A stretch of DNA of 10,881 nt, from NCBI GenBank assembly GCA_900545555.1, contig UQZI01000071.1, positions 1 to 10,881 on the forward strand. Direction: 5' to 3'. How positions within the stretch are numbered: the first letter of the stretch is position 1; each line of letters opens with the position of its first letter. The translations under genes were made by a program, and so were the position numbers. Origin of the DNA: an uncultured Collinsella sp. GTDB lineage: Bacteria; Actinomycetota; Coriobacteriia; Coriobacteriales; Coriobacteriaceae. This document shows, one piece after another, positions 1 through 7,149 of this stretch. A model generated the notes under the pieces. The model saw only the letters and a list, made by a program, of their open reading frames with translations. It had not been told where the DNA came from and did no database searches.

Positions 1-17
1 GAGCACTTAATGTGCTC
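1..17. repeat. Short perfect inverted repeat upstream of the serine dehydratase gene
   Basis: GAGCAC (1-6) and GTGCTC (12-17) are perfect reverse complements around a five-base spacer TTAAT. No T-tract follows on the + strand, so this is not a convincing terminator. It could be half of an operator or the end of a structure that starts outside the window. From 18 to 85 I recognise no riboswitch, tRNA or promoter; the promoter of the downstream gene probably lies left of the window. Confidence 0.35.
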
Positions 18-85
18 TCCGTGCGAGTCAGGACTGTCCGAGCAGGCGACCTTATGCCCCGCCCCTCGGGACGACGGGATAGAAC

Positions 86-90
86 AGGAG
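86..90 (+). promoter_or_regulatory. Ribosome binding site fixing the serine dehydratase start
   Basis: AGGAG lies five bases before the ATG at 96. It is the basis for preferring this start over the in-frame GTG at 12 or the ATG at 54. Confidence 0.8.
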
Positions 91-95
91 CGCAT

Positions 96-1703
96 ATGGC
101 AGGCAAGCCACAAACACTAGCTACGACCTCGGCATTCGAGATCTTGGGCCCCGTCATGGTCGGCCCCAGCTCATCGCACACCGCCGGCGCCCTGCGCTGC
201 GCACAAGTTGCCGCCAGCCTGCTGGAAGGCCGCATCACCAAAGTCACCTTTGGCCTGTGGAACTCCTTCGCCCACACCTACCGCGGCCACGGCACCGACC
301 GCGCTCTCGTCGCGGGCATTCTGGGCCTCGACACCGATGACGAGAACATCAAGCAGGCCTTCGACCTCGCACGCGAGCAGGGCCTCGACTACCACTTTGA
401 AATTAAGGGCGACGACGCCTCCATCCATCCCAACACCGTCGACATCGACATGGCCGACGATACGGGCGCCACGGCGCAGGTCCGCGGCGAGAGCCTCGGC
501 GGCGGCAAGATGCGCATCAGCCGCATCAACGGCGTCGGCGTCGATATCTCGGGCATGTATTCCACGCTCTTCGTGGCCCACCAGGACGTCCCCGGTGTGC
601 TCGCCGCGCTCACGAACCTGCTCGCCTACGCACATGTAAACATCGCTTTCTGCCGCACCTACCGCACCGAGGTGGGCGGCCAGGCATACTCCGTCTTTGA
701 AACCGATGGCGCCCCCGACGACACCGTCATCCCCATGCTGCGCAAGCTCGACAATGTAAACTACGCCACCTTTATCGAGCTCCCGGGCTCGGCCTCGTCG
801 CTCTCCCCCGGCGTTTCGGCCAAGGAAATCTTTGACGATGGTGCGCAGTTGCTCGACGCCTGCGCCGAACTCGGCCTCAACATCGGCGCCGTCATGGCCG
901 TTCGCGAGGCGCGCCTGACCGGCGAGGCCCACGCCGTCGCCGCCATGCGCCGCGTGCTCGACGTCATGCGCGAGGAGACCACGGCCCCCATCGCCAATCC
1001 TCAGCGCTCGCTCGGCGGGCTTATCGGCGGCGAGGCCAAGCTCGTTGATGCCACCGGCCGCAACGACTTGAGCGTAAGCCTGATGGGCGCCGTCCAGACC
1101 GATGCCGTGGCCCGCGCCATGGCCGTCCTTGAGCGCTCCGCCACAATGGGAGTGATCGTCGCCGCCCCCACGGCCGGCTCCGCAGGCGTCGTGCCCGGCT
1201 GCGTGCTGGCGCTCGCCGACCATCTGCAACTGGACGATGAGCAAGTCATGGACGCCCTCTACTGCGCCGCCGCCATCGGCCTCAACCTCACCACGAGCGC
1301 CTGCGTCGCCGGCGCCGAGGGCGGATGCCAAGCCGAGGTGGGAAGCGCGGCCGCCATGGCCGCCGCCGCGCTGGTGCAGATGCTCGGAGGCACGCCTGAG
1401 CAGGCACTCGACGCCAGCTCCATCGCCCTGAGCAACCTGCTGGGCCTGGTCTGCGACCCGGTGGGCGGCCTCGTGGAGGTGCCGTGCCAAAACCGCAATG
1501 CCATCGGCGTGGCCGCGGCATTTAGCTCGGCGCAGCTTGCACTTGCCGGTATCAAGAGCCTGGTGCCGTTTGACCAGATGGCGCACGTCATGCTCTCCGT
1601 GGGCCACGCGTTGCCGGCCACGCTGCGCGAGACGGCAAAGGGTGGCATCGCGCAGGCTCCGGCCGCACTTTCGGCCTGTGCAAAATGCGGTGTGTGCGGA
1701 TAG
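96..1703 (+). CDS. sdaA: L-serine dehydratase (L-serine ammonia-lyase), iron-sulfur dependent, single chain with ACT domain
   Basis: Deaminates L-serine to pyruvate and ammonia in the cytoplasm, using a [4Fe-4S] cluster rather than PLP. The 535-residue chain joins the beta domain (about 5-150, with the family motif GPSSSHT at 23-29), an ACT-like regulatory segment (about 154-225, starting MYSTLFVAHQDVPGVLAAL) and the alpha catalytic domain (about 240-520). Likely cluster cysteines are Cys411 (EGGCQ), Cys453 (LVCDP) and Cys464 (VPCQN). Their spacings of 42 and 11 residues match the ligand spacing I recall for the Legionella enzyme. The C-terminal tail has three more cysteines (528, 531, 534); in this family a tail cysteine caps the cluster as fourth ligand. 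Start: ATG at 96 has AGGAG at 86-90, five bases upstream. The frame is open back to a GTG at 12, but that one has no visible ribosome site and would add a non-conserved arginine-rich stretch. It is transcribed alone, ending in a strong terminator. Family certain; the ACT placement is from pattern reading. Confidence 0.96.
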   Translation: MAGKPQTLATTSAFEILGPVMVGPSSSHTAGALRCAQVAASLLEGRITKVTFGLWNSFAHTYRGHGTDRALVAGILGLDTDDENIKQAFDLAREQGLDYHFEIKGDDASIHPNTVDIDMADDTGATAQVRGESLGGGKMRISRINGVGVDISGMYSTLFVAHQDVPGVLAALTNLLAYAHVNIAFCRTYRTEVGGQAYSVFETDGAPDDTVIPMLRKLDNVNYATFIELPGSASSLSPGVSAKEIFDDGAQLLDACAELGLNIGAVMAVREARLTGEAHAVAAMRRVLDVMREETTAPIANPQRSLGGLIGGEAKLVDATGRNDLSVSLMGAVQTDAVARAMAVLERSATMGVIVAAPTAGSAGVVPGCVLALADHLQLDDEQVMDALYCAAAIGLNLTTSACVAGAEGGCQAEVGSAAAMAAAALVQMLGGTPEQALDASSIALSNLLGLVCDPVGGLVEVPCQNRNAIGVAAAFSSAQLALAGIKSLVPFDQMAHVMLSVGHALPATLRETAKGGIAQAPAALSACAKCGVCG

Positions 1704-1721
1704 CGACAAAGAAAGACTCGA

Positions 1722-1748
1722 AGGTGGGACAAATGTCCCACCTCTTTT
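1722..1748 (+). terminator. Rho-independent terminator after the serine dehydratase gene
   Basis: A perfect 9-bp stem, AGGTGGGAC (1722-1730) with GTCCCACCT (1735-1743), encloses the loop AAAT and is followed by CTTTT (1744-1748). It begins 18 bases after the stop codon at 1701-1703. It separates the serine dehydratase transcript from the L,D-transpeptidase gene, whose own promoter follows. Confidence 0.9.
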
Positions 1749-1766
1749 GAATGCCACCGTTTCCAT

Positions 1767-1795
1767 ACCACAAACAACTGGGTAATCGCTATAAT
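1767..1795 (+). promoter_or_regulatory. Putative sigma-70-type promoter of the L,D-transpeptidase gene
   Basis: A perfect -10 hexamer TATAAT lies at 1790-1795, and the expected -35 position (1767-1772, ACCACA) matches the consensus poorly. Placed right after a terminator and about 50 bases before the start codon, it is the natural promoter of the next gene. The weak -35 suggests an activator or modest strength; that is inference. Confidence 0.6.
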
Positions 1796-1852
1796 GCAAG
1801 CCCAGTAAAAACACGATGAGCCGCAAGGCGAAATCCGAAGGATATGCATACG

Positions 1853-3568
1853 ATGTCGCAAAACGATCGAACTCAACTGATTCCCGATCCGCAGCAGCCG
1901 AGCAGGCACACCGGCGGCGTTCAGTCGCCGCGTCCTATCGCGCCGAGCCGCGGTCAGCAGCGAGGTGCGGCAAACGTTTCCCAACGTCCGAACAAGCAGC
2001 ATCAGCAGCGCCAGGCAAATGGCAATGCGCCCAAGCAGCCCCCCACGCACGCTCGAGGCGATCGCGGCCCCGCACGCAAACCCGCCGAGAACAATAAGTC
2101 GGGCAAAAAGACGACGCTCTTTGTCGTTCTGGGTCTTATCGTCATTGTCTATATCGTAGGCGTTGTAGCGTTTTCGCAGGTAGCCTACCCCAACACCACT
2201 ATCGCCGGCGTCGATGTCTCGTTCTCCAACGCTTCGTCTGCCGCCACCAAGGTCAACTCGGCTTGGAAGCACTATAAGCTCACCGTGACAGGCGATGATT
2301 TTAGCTGGACCTATCAGCCCGAGTCCGATGAGCCCATTGTCGACGGCGAAGCTGCCGCAAAAGAGATTATCAGCCGCAACGAAGCCATTGTATGGCCGGT
2401 TCGCCTTGTAGAATCCTTAAGCGGCAAGACCAAAACAACCGCTAGCTCCAACGAAGTCGATCTTGATCAAGACGTCGACCTGTCCATGCTCTCCGACACC
2501 TTTGACCAAAAGCAGTTTGAGAAGGATCTGGGCGCCGCCATCGACGAGTTTAACGAGGGGCGTTCGGGCGCGTTCGAGGCCAATAGCTCCTATGACGAGC
2601 AGGCCGGCAAGTTTACCGTCGAGAAGGCGCGCTCCAACGAAAAACTCAACCGCGAGCATGTCATTAAGTATGCCGAGCTCGAGCTTGCCTCGCTGGCCGA
2701 GACCGTAGATCTTTCCAAGCTCGGCAACGTTGCCTATGAGCCACTCAATGGAACGCTGACCGATGATCAGATTCAGGCCGCATGCGATGCCGCCAACAAC
2801 TTCTTGGGCGTCAACGTGACCCTCAAGCTCAACGGCGAGGATGCCGGCAAGGTTGATGGCAGCTCCGTATTGCAGTGGATCAGCTTTGCCGATCCGGCCA
2901 ACCCCACGCTCGATACGTCGCAGATCAGCAGTTGGGCAGCCGAGCTCGCCAACGGCTTTAATACCGTGGGCTCCACTCGCTGGTGGACGCGCGCCGATGG
3001 CAAGCAGTGCGCCGTCGAAGGCGGCGACTTTGGTTGGTCCATCGACAGCAGCTCGCTCGCCAAGCAGGTCGAAGACGCCATTAACAACAAGCAGACCGGC
3101 GAAATCGAGATCAAGTACTCCCAGAAGGCCGACACCTTTACCGCAAAGGGAGAGCCCGACTGGAAGGCGTATATCGACGTCGATCTGTCCGAGCAGCACG
3201 CGCGCTACTACGACGAGAGCGGCAATATCGTGTGGGAGGCCAACTTTATCTCCGGCAAGCCGGGAGAGGACGCCACGCCCGAAGGCGTTTGGCAGATCAA
3301 CAGCAACAATGGCGCCAGCAAGCTTATCGGTGCCAAGGACCCCGAGACCGGCAAGCCCAAATACGAGAGCCCGGTCAGCTATTGGATGCCGTTCGAGGGC
3401 AATATGGTCGGATTCCACGACGCCACCTGGCAAAACGACAAGAGCTTCGATAATGCCGAGTCGTACAAGTGGTGCGGCAGCCACGGTTGCATCAACCTGC
3501 GCCTGGCCGATGCAAAGGCACTTCACGACTGCATCAAAGTCGGCCTGTGCGTGGTTGTCCACTCGTAG
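1853..3568 (+). CDS. Membrane-anchored L,D-transpeptidase (YkuD domain) with peptidoglycan-binding region
   Basis: Likely forms 3-3 peptidoglycan cross-links, or anchors to stem peptides, outside the membrane. The 571-residue protein has a cytoplasmic N-terminus of about 85 residues rich in Gln, Pro, Arg and Asn (probably disordered), one transmembrane helix (about 88-108, TLFVVLGLIVIVYIVGVVAF) and a long extracellular part. Residues about 306-423 resemble the PG_binding_4 domain often paired with YkuD; a related region may precede it. The YkuD domain (about 440-571) carries the catalytic signature SHGCINLR with Cys546 as nucleophile, His544 beside it and upstream His522, in the usual His-X(14-25)-S/T-HGC layout. 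Start choice: GAAGGA at 1837-1842 is 10 bases from ATG 1853 but only one base from the in-frame ATG at 1844, so 1853 is preferred; the other adds Met-His-Thr. Lack of PBP transpeptidase motifs excludes a penicillin-binding protein. Whether it cross-links or attaches proteins cannot be told from sequence. Confidence 0.93.
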   Translation: MSQNDRTQLIPDPQQPSRHTGGVQSPRPIAPSRGQQRGAANVSQRPNKQHQQRQANGNAPKQPPTHARGDRGPARKPAENNKSGKKTTLFVVLGLIVIVYIVGVVAFSQVAYPNTTIAGVDVSFSNASSAATKVNSAWKHYKLTVTGDDFSWTYQPESDEPIVDGEAAAKEIISRNEAIVWPVRLVESLSGKTKTTASSNEVDLDQDVDLSMLSDTFDQKQFEKDLGAAIDEFNEGRSGAFEANSSYDEQAGKFTVEKARSNEKLNREHVIKYAELELASLAETVDLSKLGNVAYEPLNGTLTDDQIQAACDAANNFLGVNVTLKLNGEDAGKVDGSSVLQWISFADPANPTLDTSQISSWAAELANGFNTVGSTRWWTRADGKQCAVEGGDFGWSIDSSSLAKQVEDAINNKQTGEIEIKYSQKADTFTAKGEPDWKAYIDVDLSEQHARYYDESGNIVWEANFISGKPGEDATPEGVWQINSNNGASKLIGAKDPETGKPKYESPVSYWMPFEGNMVGFHDATWQNDKSFDNAESYKWCGSHGCINLRLADAKALHDCIKVGLCVVVHS

Positions 3569-3635
3569 TGCAACGCGCGCATTCCCACAACGTGGAGCCG
3601 CTGCGACCAATCTAACAGTTCCGAAAGAATCCGCC

Positions 3636-3667
3636 ATATGCGCCCGCCTTACGCGACGGGCGCTTAT
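3636..3667 (+). promoter_or_regulatory. GC-rich palindrome between the L,D-transpeptidase and exporter genes (terminator or operator)
   Basis: GCGCCCG (3640-3646) and CGGGCGC (3657-3663) form a perfect 7-bp stem over a 10-base loop. After one T-T mismatch the pairing continues with ATA (3636-3638) and TAT (3665-3667). The trailing TTATACTTATT is T-rich but not a clean T-run, so as a terminator for the L,D-transpeptidase transcript it would be weak. Its right arm runs into the TATACT hexamer that probably serves the exporter operon, so it could instead be an operator. Confidence 0.5.
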
Positions 3668-3670
3668 ACT
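3665..3670 (+). promoter_or_regulatory. Candidate -10 element of the exporter operon
   Basis: TATACT (3665-3670) matches TATAAT at five of six positions and lies 31 bases before the ATG at 3701. The -35 position (about 3642-3647) falls inside the GC-rich palindrome and does not resemble TTGACA. If real, the promoter probably depends on another factor, or the palindrome regulates it. Confidence 0.4.
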
Positions 3671-3688
3671 TATTGAGGAACTTTCTAT

Positions 3689-3695
3689 AAAGGAG
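3689..3695 (+). promoter_or_regulatory. Strong ribosome binding site of the exporter adaptor gene
   Basis: AAAGGAG lies five bases before the ATG at 3701 and supports that start. Confidence 0.8.
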
Positions 3696-3700
3696 ACGCT

Positions 3701-5113
3701 ATGCCGAATGTCCCCACCATCACCCCAGGCCCGGATGATGCCGAGTACACGCCCGAAGGTGCCACCGAAACGATTCCTTTGATTACAAACGTACATGCCG
3801 AAAAGCAGAGCGGACGCACGAACGATACCGCCGAGATTTCCGATGAAGAAGCCTATGCAAAGCTCAAGGCAAAGCGTGCCGAGCGTCGGCGCAAAAAGCT
3901 CATCCGACGCGGTATCGCCGTCGGTGTCGTTGTTGCCATCGCGCTCATTGCCATCATCGCAACGCTGGTCATCAACGCGCAACCCGCAGGCACCAACGGA
4001 CCGGTGACCGACATGGTCACCGAAGGCACGTTTACCACCACAGTCGAAGCCAAGGGACAGCTCAAGCCTATTTCAGCCTCGGTCGTCTCCCCTTCCGTCG
4101 ATGGTACGGTGGCGCAGATCAACGTGCAGGCCGGACAGAGCGTCAACGAGGGCGACGTGCTCATGACTATTAAGAACGACGCGCTCGATAACGCTGTTTC
4201 CGAGGCGCAGCGCGCGGTCGCGGCCGCCCAGGAAGACCTGAACAATGCAAAGGCGACGCTCGCGGCCGCACAGGCCGCACCGGCAACGGACGGTGACGGA
4301 TCGACCGGCCCATCGGACGCAAGCACCAACGCAAATGCCGTCTCGACCGCCCAGCGCAACCTCGCCTCGGCCCAGGCAACGCTGGAGCAGGCAACTGCAA
4401 AGGCGGCCGAGCGCACCGTAAAGGCCCCCAGCTCGGGCAACATCGTCGAGCTCAACGCCAAAGTCGGTGCCACGGTGACCGGAGGCACGATCATGGGCGA
4501 AGGCGACACGAGCGGCGGCAAGCAGTGCATGCAAATCGCCGACCTGTCCAAGATGAAGGTGACGGTTCAGGTGGGCGAAAAGGATATCGCCAAAATTGCC
4601 GTGGGCCAAAGCGCCAACGTGACCTATCCCGCGTTTCCCGATATCGTGAGTCAAGGCACCGTCACGGCTATCGCCTCGGTGGCAAACTCTGACTCCGGCT
4701 CCGGTAGCGGCGGCAGCGTGACCTTTAACGTCGACATCCTCATCGAAGCACCCGACAGTCGCCTTAAGCCGGGTATGACTGCCGAGGTCTCGGTAGTGAC
4801 CGAGAAGCTCGACGACGTGGTTATGGTGCCGACCATGGCGCTGATGACCGAAGACGGCGAGCACTATTACGTCAATCTGGCCACCGATTCGGAAGGCAAG
4901 AAGACGCGCCGCGTGAAGGTGACCGTCGTGACGCAAAACGACAACGAGGCTGTAGTCGGTAAGACGCAGGTCAAGCGCGACGACCAGGGCAACGAGATCA
5001 ACCCAGACGTCCCGGTTACCAAGTTACGCGACGGCGACACCATCGTGACGGATACCGGCACAGGAATGACGGCAGACGGCGGCGACAACATGCCTGCCGA
5101 CGAGGGCAAGTAA
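3701..5113 (+). CDS. MacA/HlyD-family membrane-anchored adaptor subunit of an ABC exporter
   Basis: Adaptor of a MacAB/YknXYZ-type transporter, acting on the outer face of the membrane with the ATPase and permease encoded next. The 470 residues show an acidic cytoplasmic N-terminus, a basic patch (about 54-70, ending ERRRKKLIRR), one transmembrane helix (about 71-92), two halves of a lipoyl/barrel-sandwich domain (about 125-160, with VSPSVDGTVAQINVQAGQSV, and 238-285, with VKAPSSGNIVELNAKVGATV), an alanine-rich coiled-coil hairpin (about 162-235), a beta-barrel (about 285-365, ending RLKPGMTAEVSVV) and a membrane-proximal domain (about 370-450). The hairpin is short, and its tip (about 193-212) is a Gly/Ser/Asp/Thr-rich loop with no visible TolC-binding motif, as expected where there is no outer membrane. 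The stop TAA (5111-5113) shares a base with the next ATG, so translation is probably coupled. Substrate unknown; antimicrobial peptides or other amphiphiles are typical for the family. Confidence 0.92.
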   Translation: MPNVPTITPGPDDAEYTPEGATETIPLITNVHAEKQSGRTNDTAEISDEEAYAKLKAKRAERRRKKLIRRGIAVGVVVAIALIAIIATLVINAQPAGTNGPVTDMVTEGTFTTTVEAKGQLKPISASVVSPSVDGTVAQINVQAGQSVNEGDVLMTIKNDALDNAVSEAQRAVAAAQEDLNNAKATLAAAQAAPATDGDGSTGPSDASTNANAVSTAQRNLASAQATLEQATAKAAERTVKAPSSGNIVELNAKVGATVTGGTIMGEGDTSGGKQCMQIADLSKMKVTVQVGEKDIAKIAVGQSANVTYPAFPDIVSQGTVTAIASVANSDSGSGSGGSVTFNVDILIEAPDSRLKPGMTAEVSVVTEKLDDVVMVPTMALMTEDGEHYYVNLATDSEGKKTRRVKVTVVTQNDNEAVVGKTQVKRDDQGNEINPDVPVTKLRDGDTIVTDTGTGMTADGGDNMPADEGK

Positions 5114-5886
5114 TGCGTCCCGTCATCGACATCCGCAACGTGCACCGCATCTTTGAGAGCGAGGCCGGTTGCGCCCACATCCTGCATAACGTGAGCCTGG
5201 CAGTAGTTCCCGGTGAGTTCGTTGCCATCACCGGCCCCTCGGGCTCAGGCAAGTCGACGCTCATGAACATCCTGGGCTGCCTGGACAAACCGACGGCGGG
5301 CGATTACTTCCTGCAAGGGCTCAACGTCGCCGAGCTCGACGATGATGAGCTCACCGAGGTGCGAGCGCTGAGCATCGGCTTTGTCTTTCAGAGCTTTAAT
5401 CTGCTGCCGCGCCTGACGGTGATCGAAAACGTCATGCTGCCGCTGTCCTACACCAATGTGCCGCGCAGCCAGCGTGAGATGCGCGCCGTGCACGCGCTGC
5501 AAGCCGTCACGCTTCCGGTCGACCATTGGGACCATCGTATATCGGAGCTGTCGGGCGGACAGATGCAGCGCGTCGCCATCGCACGCGCCCTCGTCAACGA
5601 CCCGCCCATCATTTTGGCCGACGAGCCAACGGGAAATCTAGACTCGACAACCGGGGCGCTCGTCATGGAAACCTTCCACAAGCTCCAGAAACGCGGCAAG
5701 ACCATCGTACTCATTACGCATGACCCCGGCATCGCCGCCGAGGCCGATCGAGCCGTAACCATCCGTGACGGGCGAATCCATGACGGCGCATATGTCGCGC
5801 ATACACCGAATACGTTACGCGGGGCCGTCAAAAACCTGCCCGAGATTTCTGCAACCACCAATCAGCCGAAAGGAGCGAAGGCATGA
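5113..5886 (+). CDS. ABC exporter ATP-binding protein (MacB/LolD-type ATPase)
   Basis: Hydrolyses ATP to power the permease encoded downstream. All nucleotide-binding motifs are intact in its 257 residues: Walker A GPSGSGKST (41-49), Q-loop Gln93 (FVFQSFNLLPRLTVIENV, typical of the MacB/LolD/FtsE group), signature LSGGQ (146-150), Walker B IILADEP with catalytic Glu171, D-loop region GNLDS (174-178) and switch His203 (ITHD). The C-terminal tail after about 228 is non-conserved and probably reflects spacing to the next gene. The signature is followed by Met151 where Gln is more common, which should be harmless. It starts one base inside the adaptor stop codon and ends in an ATGA overlap with the permease gene. 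The ATPase and permease are separate chains here, as in Gram-positive YknYZ systems, unlike the fused MacB of E. coli. Confidence 0.95.
   Translation: MRPVIDIRNVHRIFESEAGCAHILHNVSLAVVPGEFVAITGPSGSGKSTLMNILGCLDKPTAGDYFLQGLNVAELDDDELTEVRALSIGFVFQSFNLLPRLTVIENVMLPLSYTNVPRSQREMRAVHALQAVTLPVDHWDHRISELSGGQMQRVAIARALVNDPPIILADEPTGNLDSTTGALVMETFHKLQKRGKTIVLITHDPGIAAEADRAVTIRDGRIHDGAYVAHTPNTLRGAVKNLPEISATTNQPKGAKA
5869..5875 (+). promoter_or_regulatory. Ribosome binding site of the permease gene inside the ATPase gene
   Basis: AAAGGAG lies seven bases before the ATG at 5883, within the last codons of the ATPase gene. It fixes the permease start in the 4-base ATGA overlap. Confidence 0.75.
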
Positions 5887-7097
5887 GCACCCGCGATCTT
5901 GTCCAAGAAGCCCTTCACTCGCTCGAGGCCAACAAGGGACGCAGCCTGCTCACCATCCTTGGCATCGTCATTGGCATCGCCTCGGTCATCGCCATGACTT
6001 CGCTCATCGGCGGTATCCAAAACAGCCTGGTCAACAGCCTGGGCCTCAATGCAGCCCGCATGGTAGAGATCTATTCGTCCCAAGAACTCACCGATTCGGA
6101 TGTGGAAAAGCTTCGCAAACTGGTGCCGCAGATTGAGCAGATCGGCATCGTCGATAGCGCCTATTCCGAGTACAAGGTCGGGGATAAAAGCTATACCGTC
6201 ATGGCACACGGCGTCGATAGCGACATGCTCGATGCCGTGGGCGCCAGCAAGCTCGTTGCGGGACGTGTCTATTCACAGGCAGAGTCTCAATCAGGCTCGC
6301 GCGTGGCGCTCATCAGCCGCGGCGGCGCCGATCAGCTTTACGGCAACGAACAGGACGCACTGGGGAAAACCATCAAGGTGTCCAACGGCGAGGTGCAGAT
6401 TGTAGGCGTGATTGATGGCGGCAGCGACTCCATGGGCTCGCTCACGCTGTATATGCCACGCGAAACCATCTCCGGCCTGTTTGGCGACGAGAATCCTTCA
6501 TTTCCCAGCGTGACGGCACTTGCCGCCGAGGGCACAGACATGGACGAGCTCTGCAAGACCATCGAGTCTAAGGTGCGCGCGATGAAGGGCATCTCGGAGG
6601 ATGATGAGTACGACAGCGTATCGGCGACCTCCATGAAAAGCGCCATCGATGCACTCAACTCGTTTATGGGCGCCTTCTCGCTCATCATGGGCGCTGTCGC
6701 CAGTATCTCACTGCTTGTCGGCGGAATCGGCATTATGAATATGATGCTTACCAACGTGACTGAGCGCATCCGCGAGATCGGTATTCGCCGTGCCTTGGGC
6801 GCCAGTCGCCGCGATATCACCGCGCAGTTTTTGGCCGAGTCCTCGGCGCTGTGCGTCACCGGTGGCCTGCTTGGTGTCCTGATTGGCTATCTGCTGGCCT
6901 GGGGCCTCGCGATGTTTGCCGCAGGATCAGGGGTTCTCAACGAGCTCGGTGCCAGTGGGGAGATCACACCGAGCTTTTCAATCGCCACGGTGCTGCTGGC
7001 CTTCGGCGTCTCCGTCGGCATCGGCGTAATCTTTGGCTTCTACCCCGCTCGCCGCGCGGCAAAGCTCAACCCGGTGGAGTGCCTACGCTACCAGTAA
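5883..7097 (+). CDS. MacB-type ABC exporter permease (FtsX family)
   Basis: Membrane subunit of the exporter, partner of the adaptor and ATPase. The 404-residue chain has the family layout: an N-terminal helix (about 21-43, LLTILGIVIGIASVIAMTS), a large extracellular MacB_PCD-like domain (about 45-260), then a C-terminal FtsX region with three helices (about 264-290, 325-347 and 366-387). Conserved signatures are GGIGIMNMMLTNVTERIREI (280-299), followed by GIRRALGASRRDI, and the closing PARRAAKLNPVECLRYQ (388-404). These are the segments that couple to the ATPase in MacB. Length agrees with stand-alone YknZ/MacB permeases. It is last in the operon; no convincing terminator follows. Its final bases, stop codon included, are the first unit of a 21-bp triple tandem repeat. 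Confidence 0.95.
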   Translation: MSTRDLVQEALHSLEANKGRSLLTILGIVIGIASVIAMTSLIGGIQNSLVNSLGLNAARMVEIYSSQELTDSDVEKLRKLVPQIEQIGIVDSAYSEYKVGDKSYTVMAHGVDSDMLDAVGASKLVAGRVYSQAESQSGSRVALISRGGADQLYGNEQDALGKTIKVSNGEVQIVGVIDGGSDSMGSLTLYMPRETISGLFGDENPSFPSVTALAAEGTDMDELCKTIESKVRAMKGISEDDEYDSVSATSMKSAIDALNSFMGAFSLIMGAVASISLLVGGIGIMNMMLTNVTERIREIGIRRALGASRRDITAQFLAESSALCVTGGLLGVLIGYLLAWGLAMFAAGSGVLNELGASGEITPSFSIATVLLAFGVSVGIGVIFGFYPARRAAKLNPVECLRYQ

Positions 7098-7149
7098 GCC
7101 ACCACCAGCTACCAGTAAGCCACCACCAGCTACCAGTAAGCCACCACCA
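7087..7149. repeat. Three perfect tandem copies of a 21-bp unit overlapping the permease stop codon
   Basis: The unit begins GCTACCAGTAAG and ends CCACCACCA. It occurs identically at 7087-7107, 7108-7128 and 7129-7149. The first copy contains the permease's last two sense codons (Tyr, Gln) and its TAA. Because the period is a multiple of three, each copy repeats that end in frame (TAA at 7095, 7116 and 7137). Gain or loss of units would leave the protein unchanged. This is a minisatellite of the kind made by replication slippage; there are no unique spacers, so it is not a CRISPR. Confidence 0.97.

Noticed and set aside
1..95. Riboswitch (glycine or other amino acid) or tRNA end upstream of the serine dehydratase gene
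   Set aside because: Only a 6-bp hairpin and short GC-rich pairings are visible; no conserved aptamer core or tRNA T-arm/CCA pattern was found, and the region is cut by the window edge.
171..1826. 551-codon open frame on the reverse strand across the serine dehydratase gene
   Set aside because: It is the antisense of a well-conserved gene, with repetitive Ala/Gly/His/Arg composition and no recognisable motif; long antisense frames are expected in GC-rich DNA.
2417..3982. 521-codon open frame on the reverse strand across the L,D-transpeptidase gene
   Set aside because: It is antisense to an intact gene with a clear YkuD active site, runs through the intergenic region and has no family features.
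7087..7149. Tandem repeats considered as a CRISPR array
   Set aside because: The copies are contiguous with no spacers, the unit is only 21 bp, and it overlaps coding sequence.
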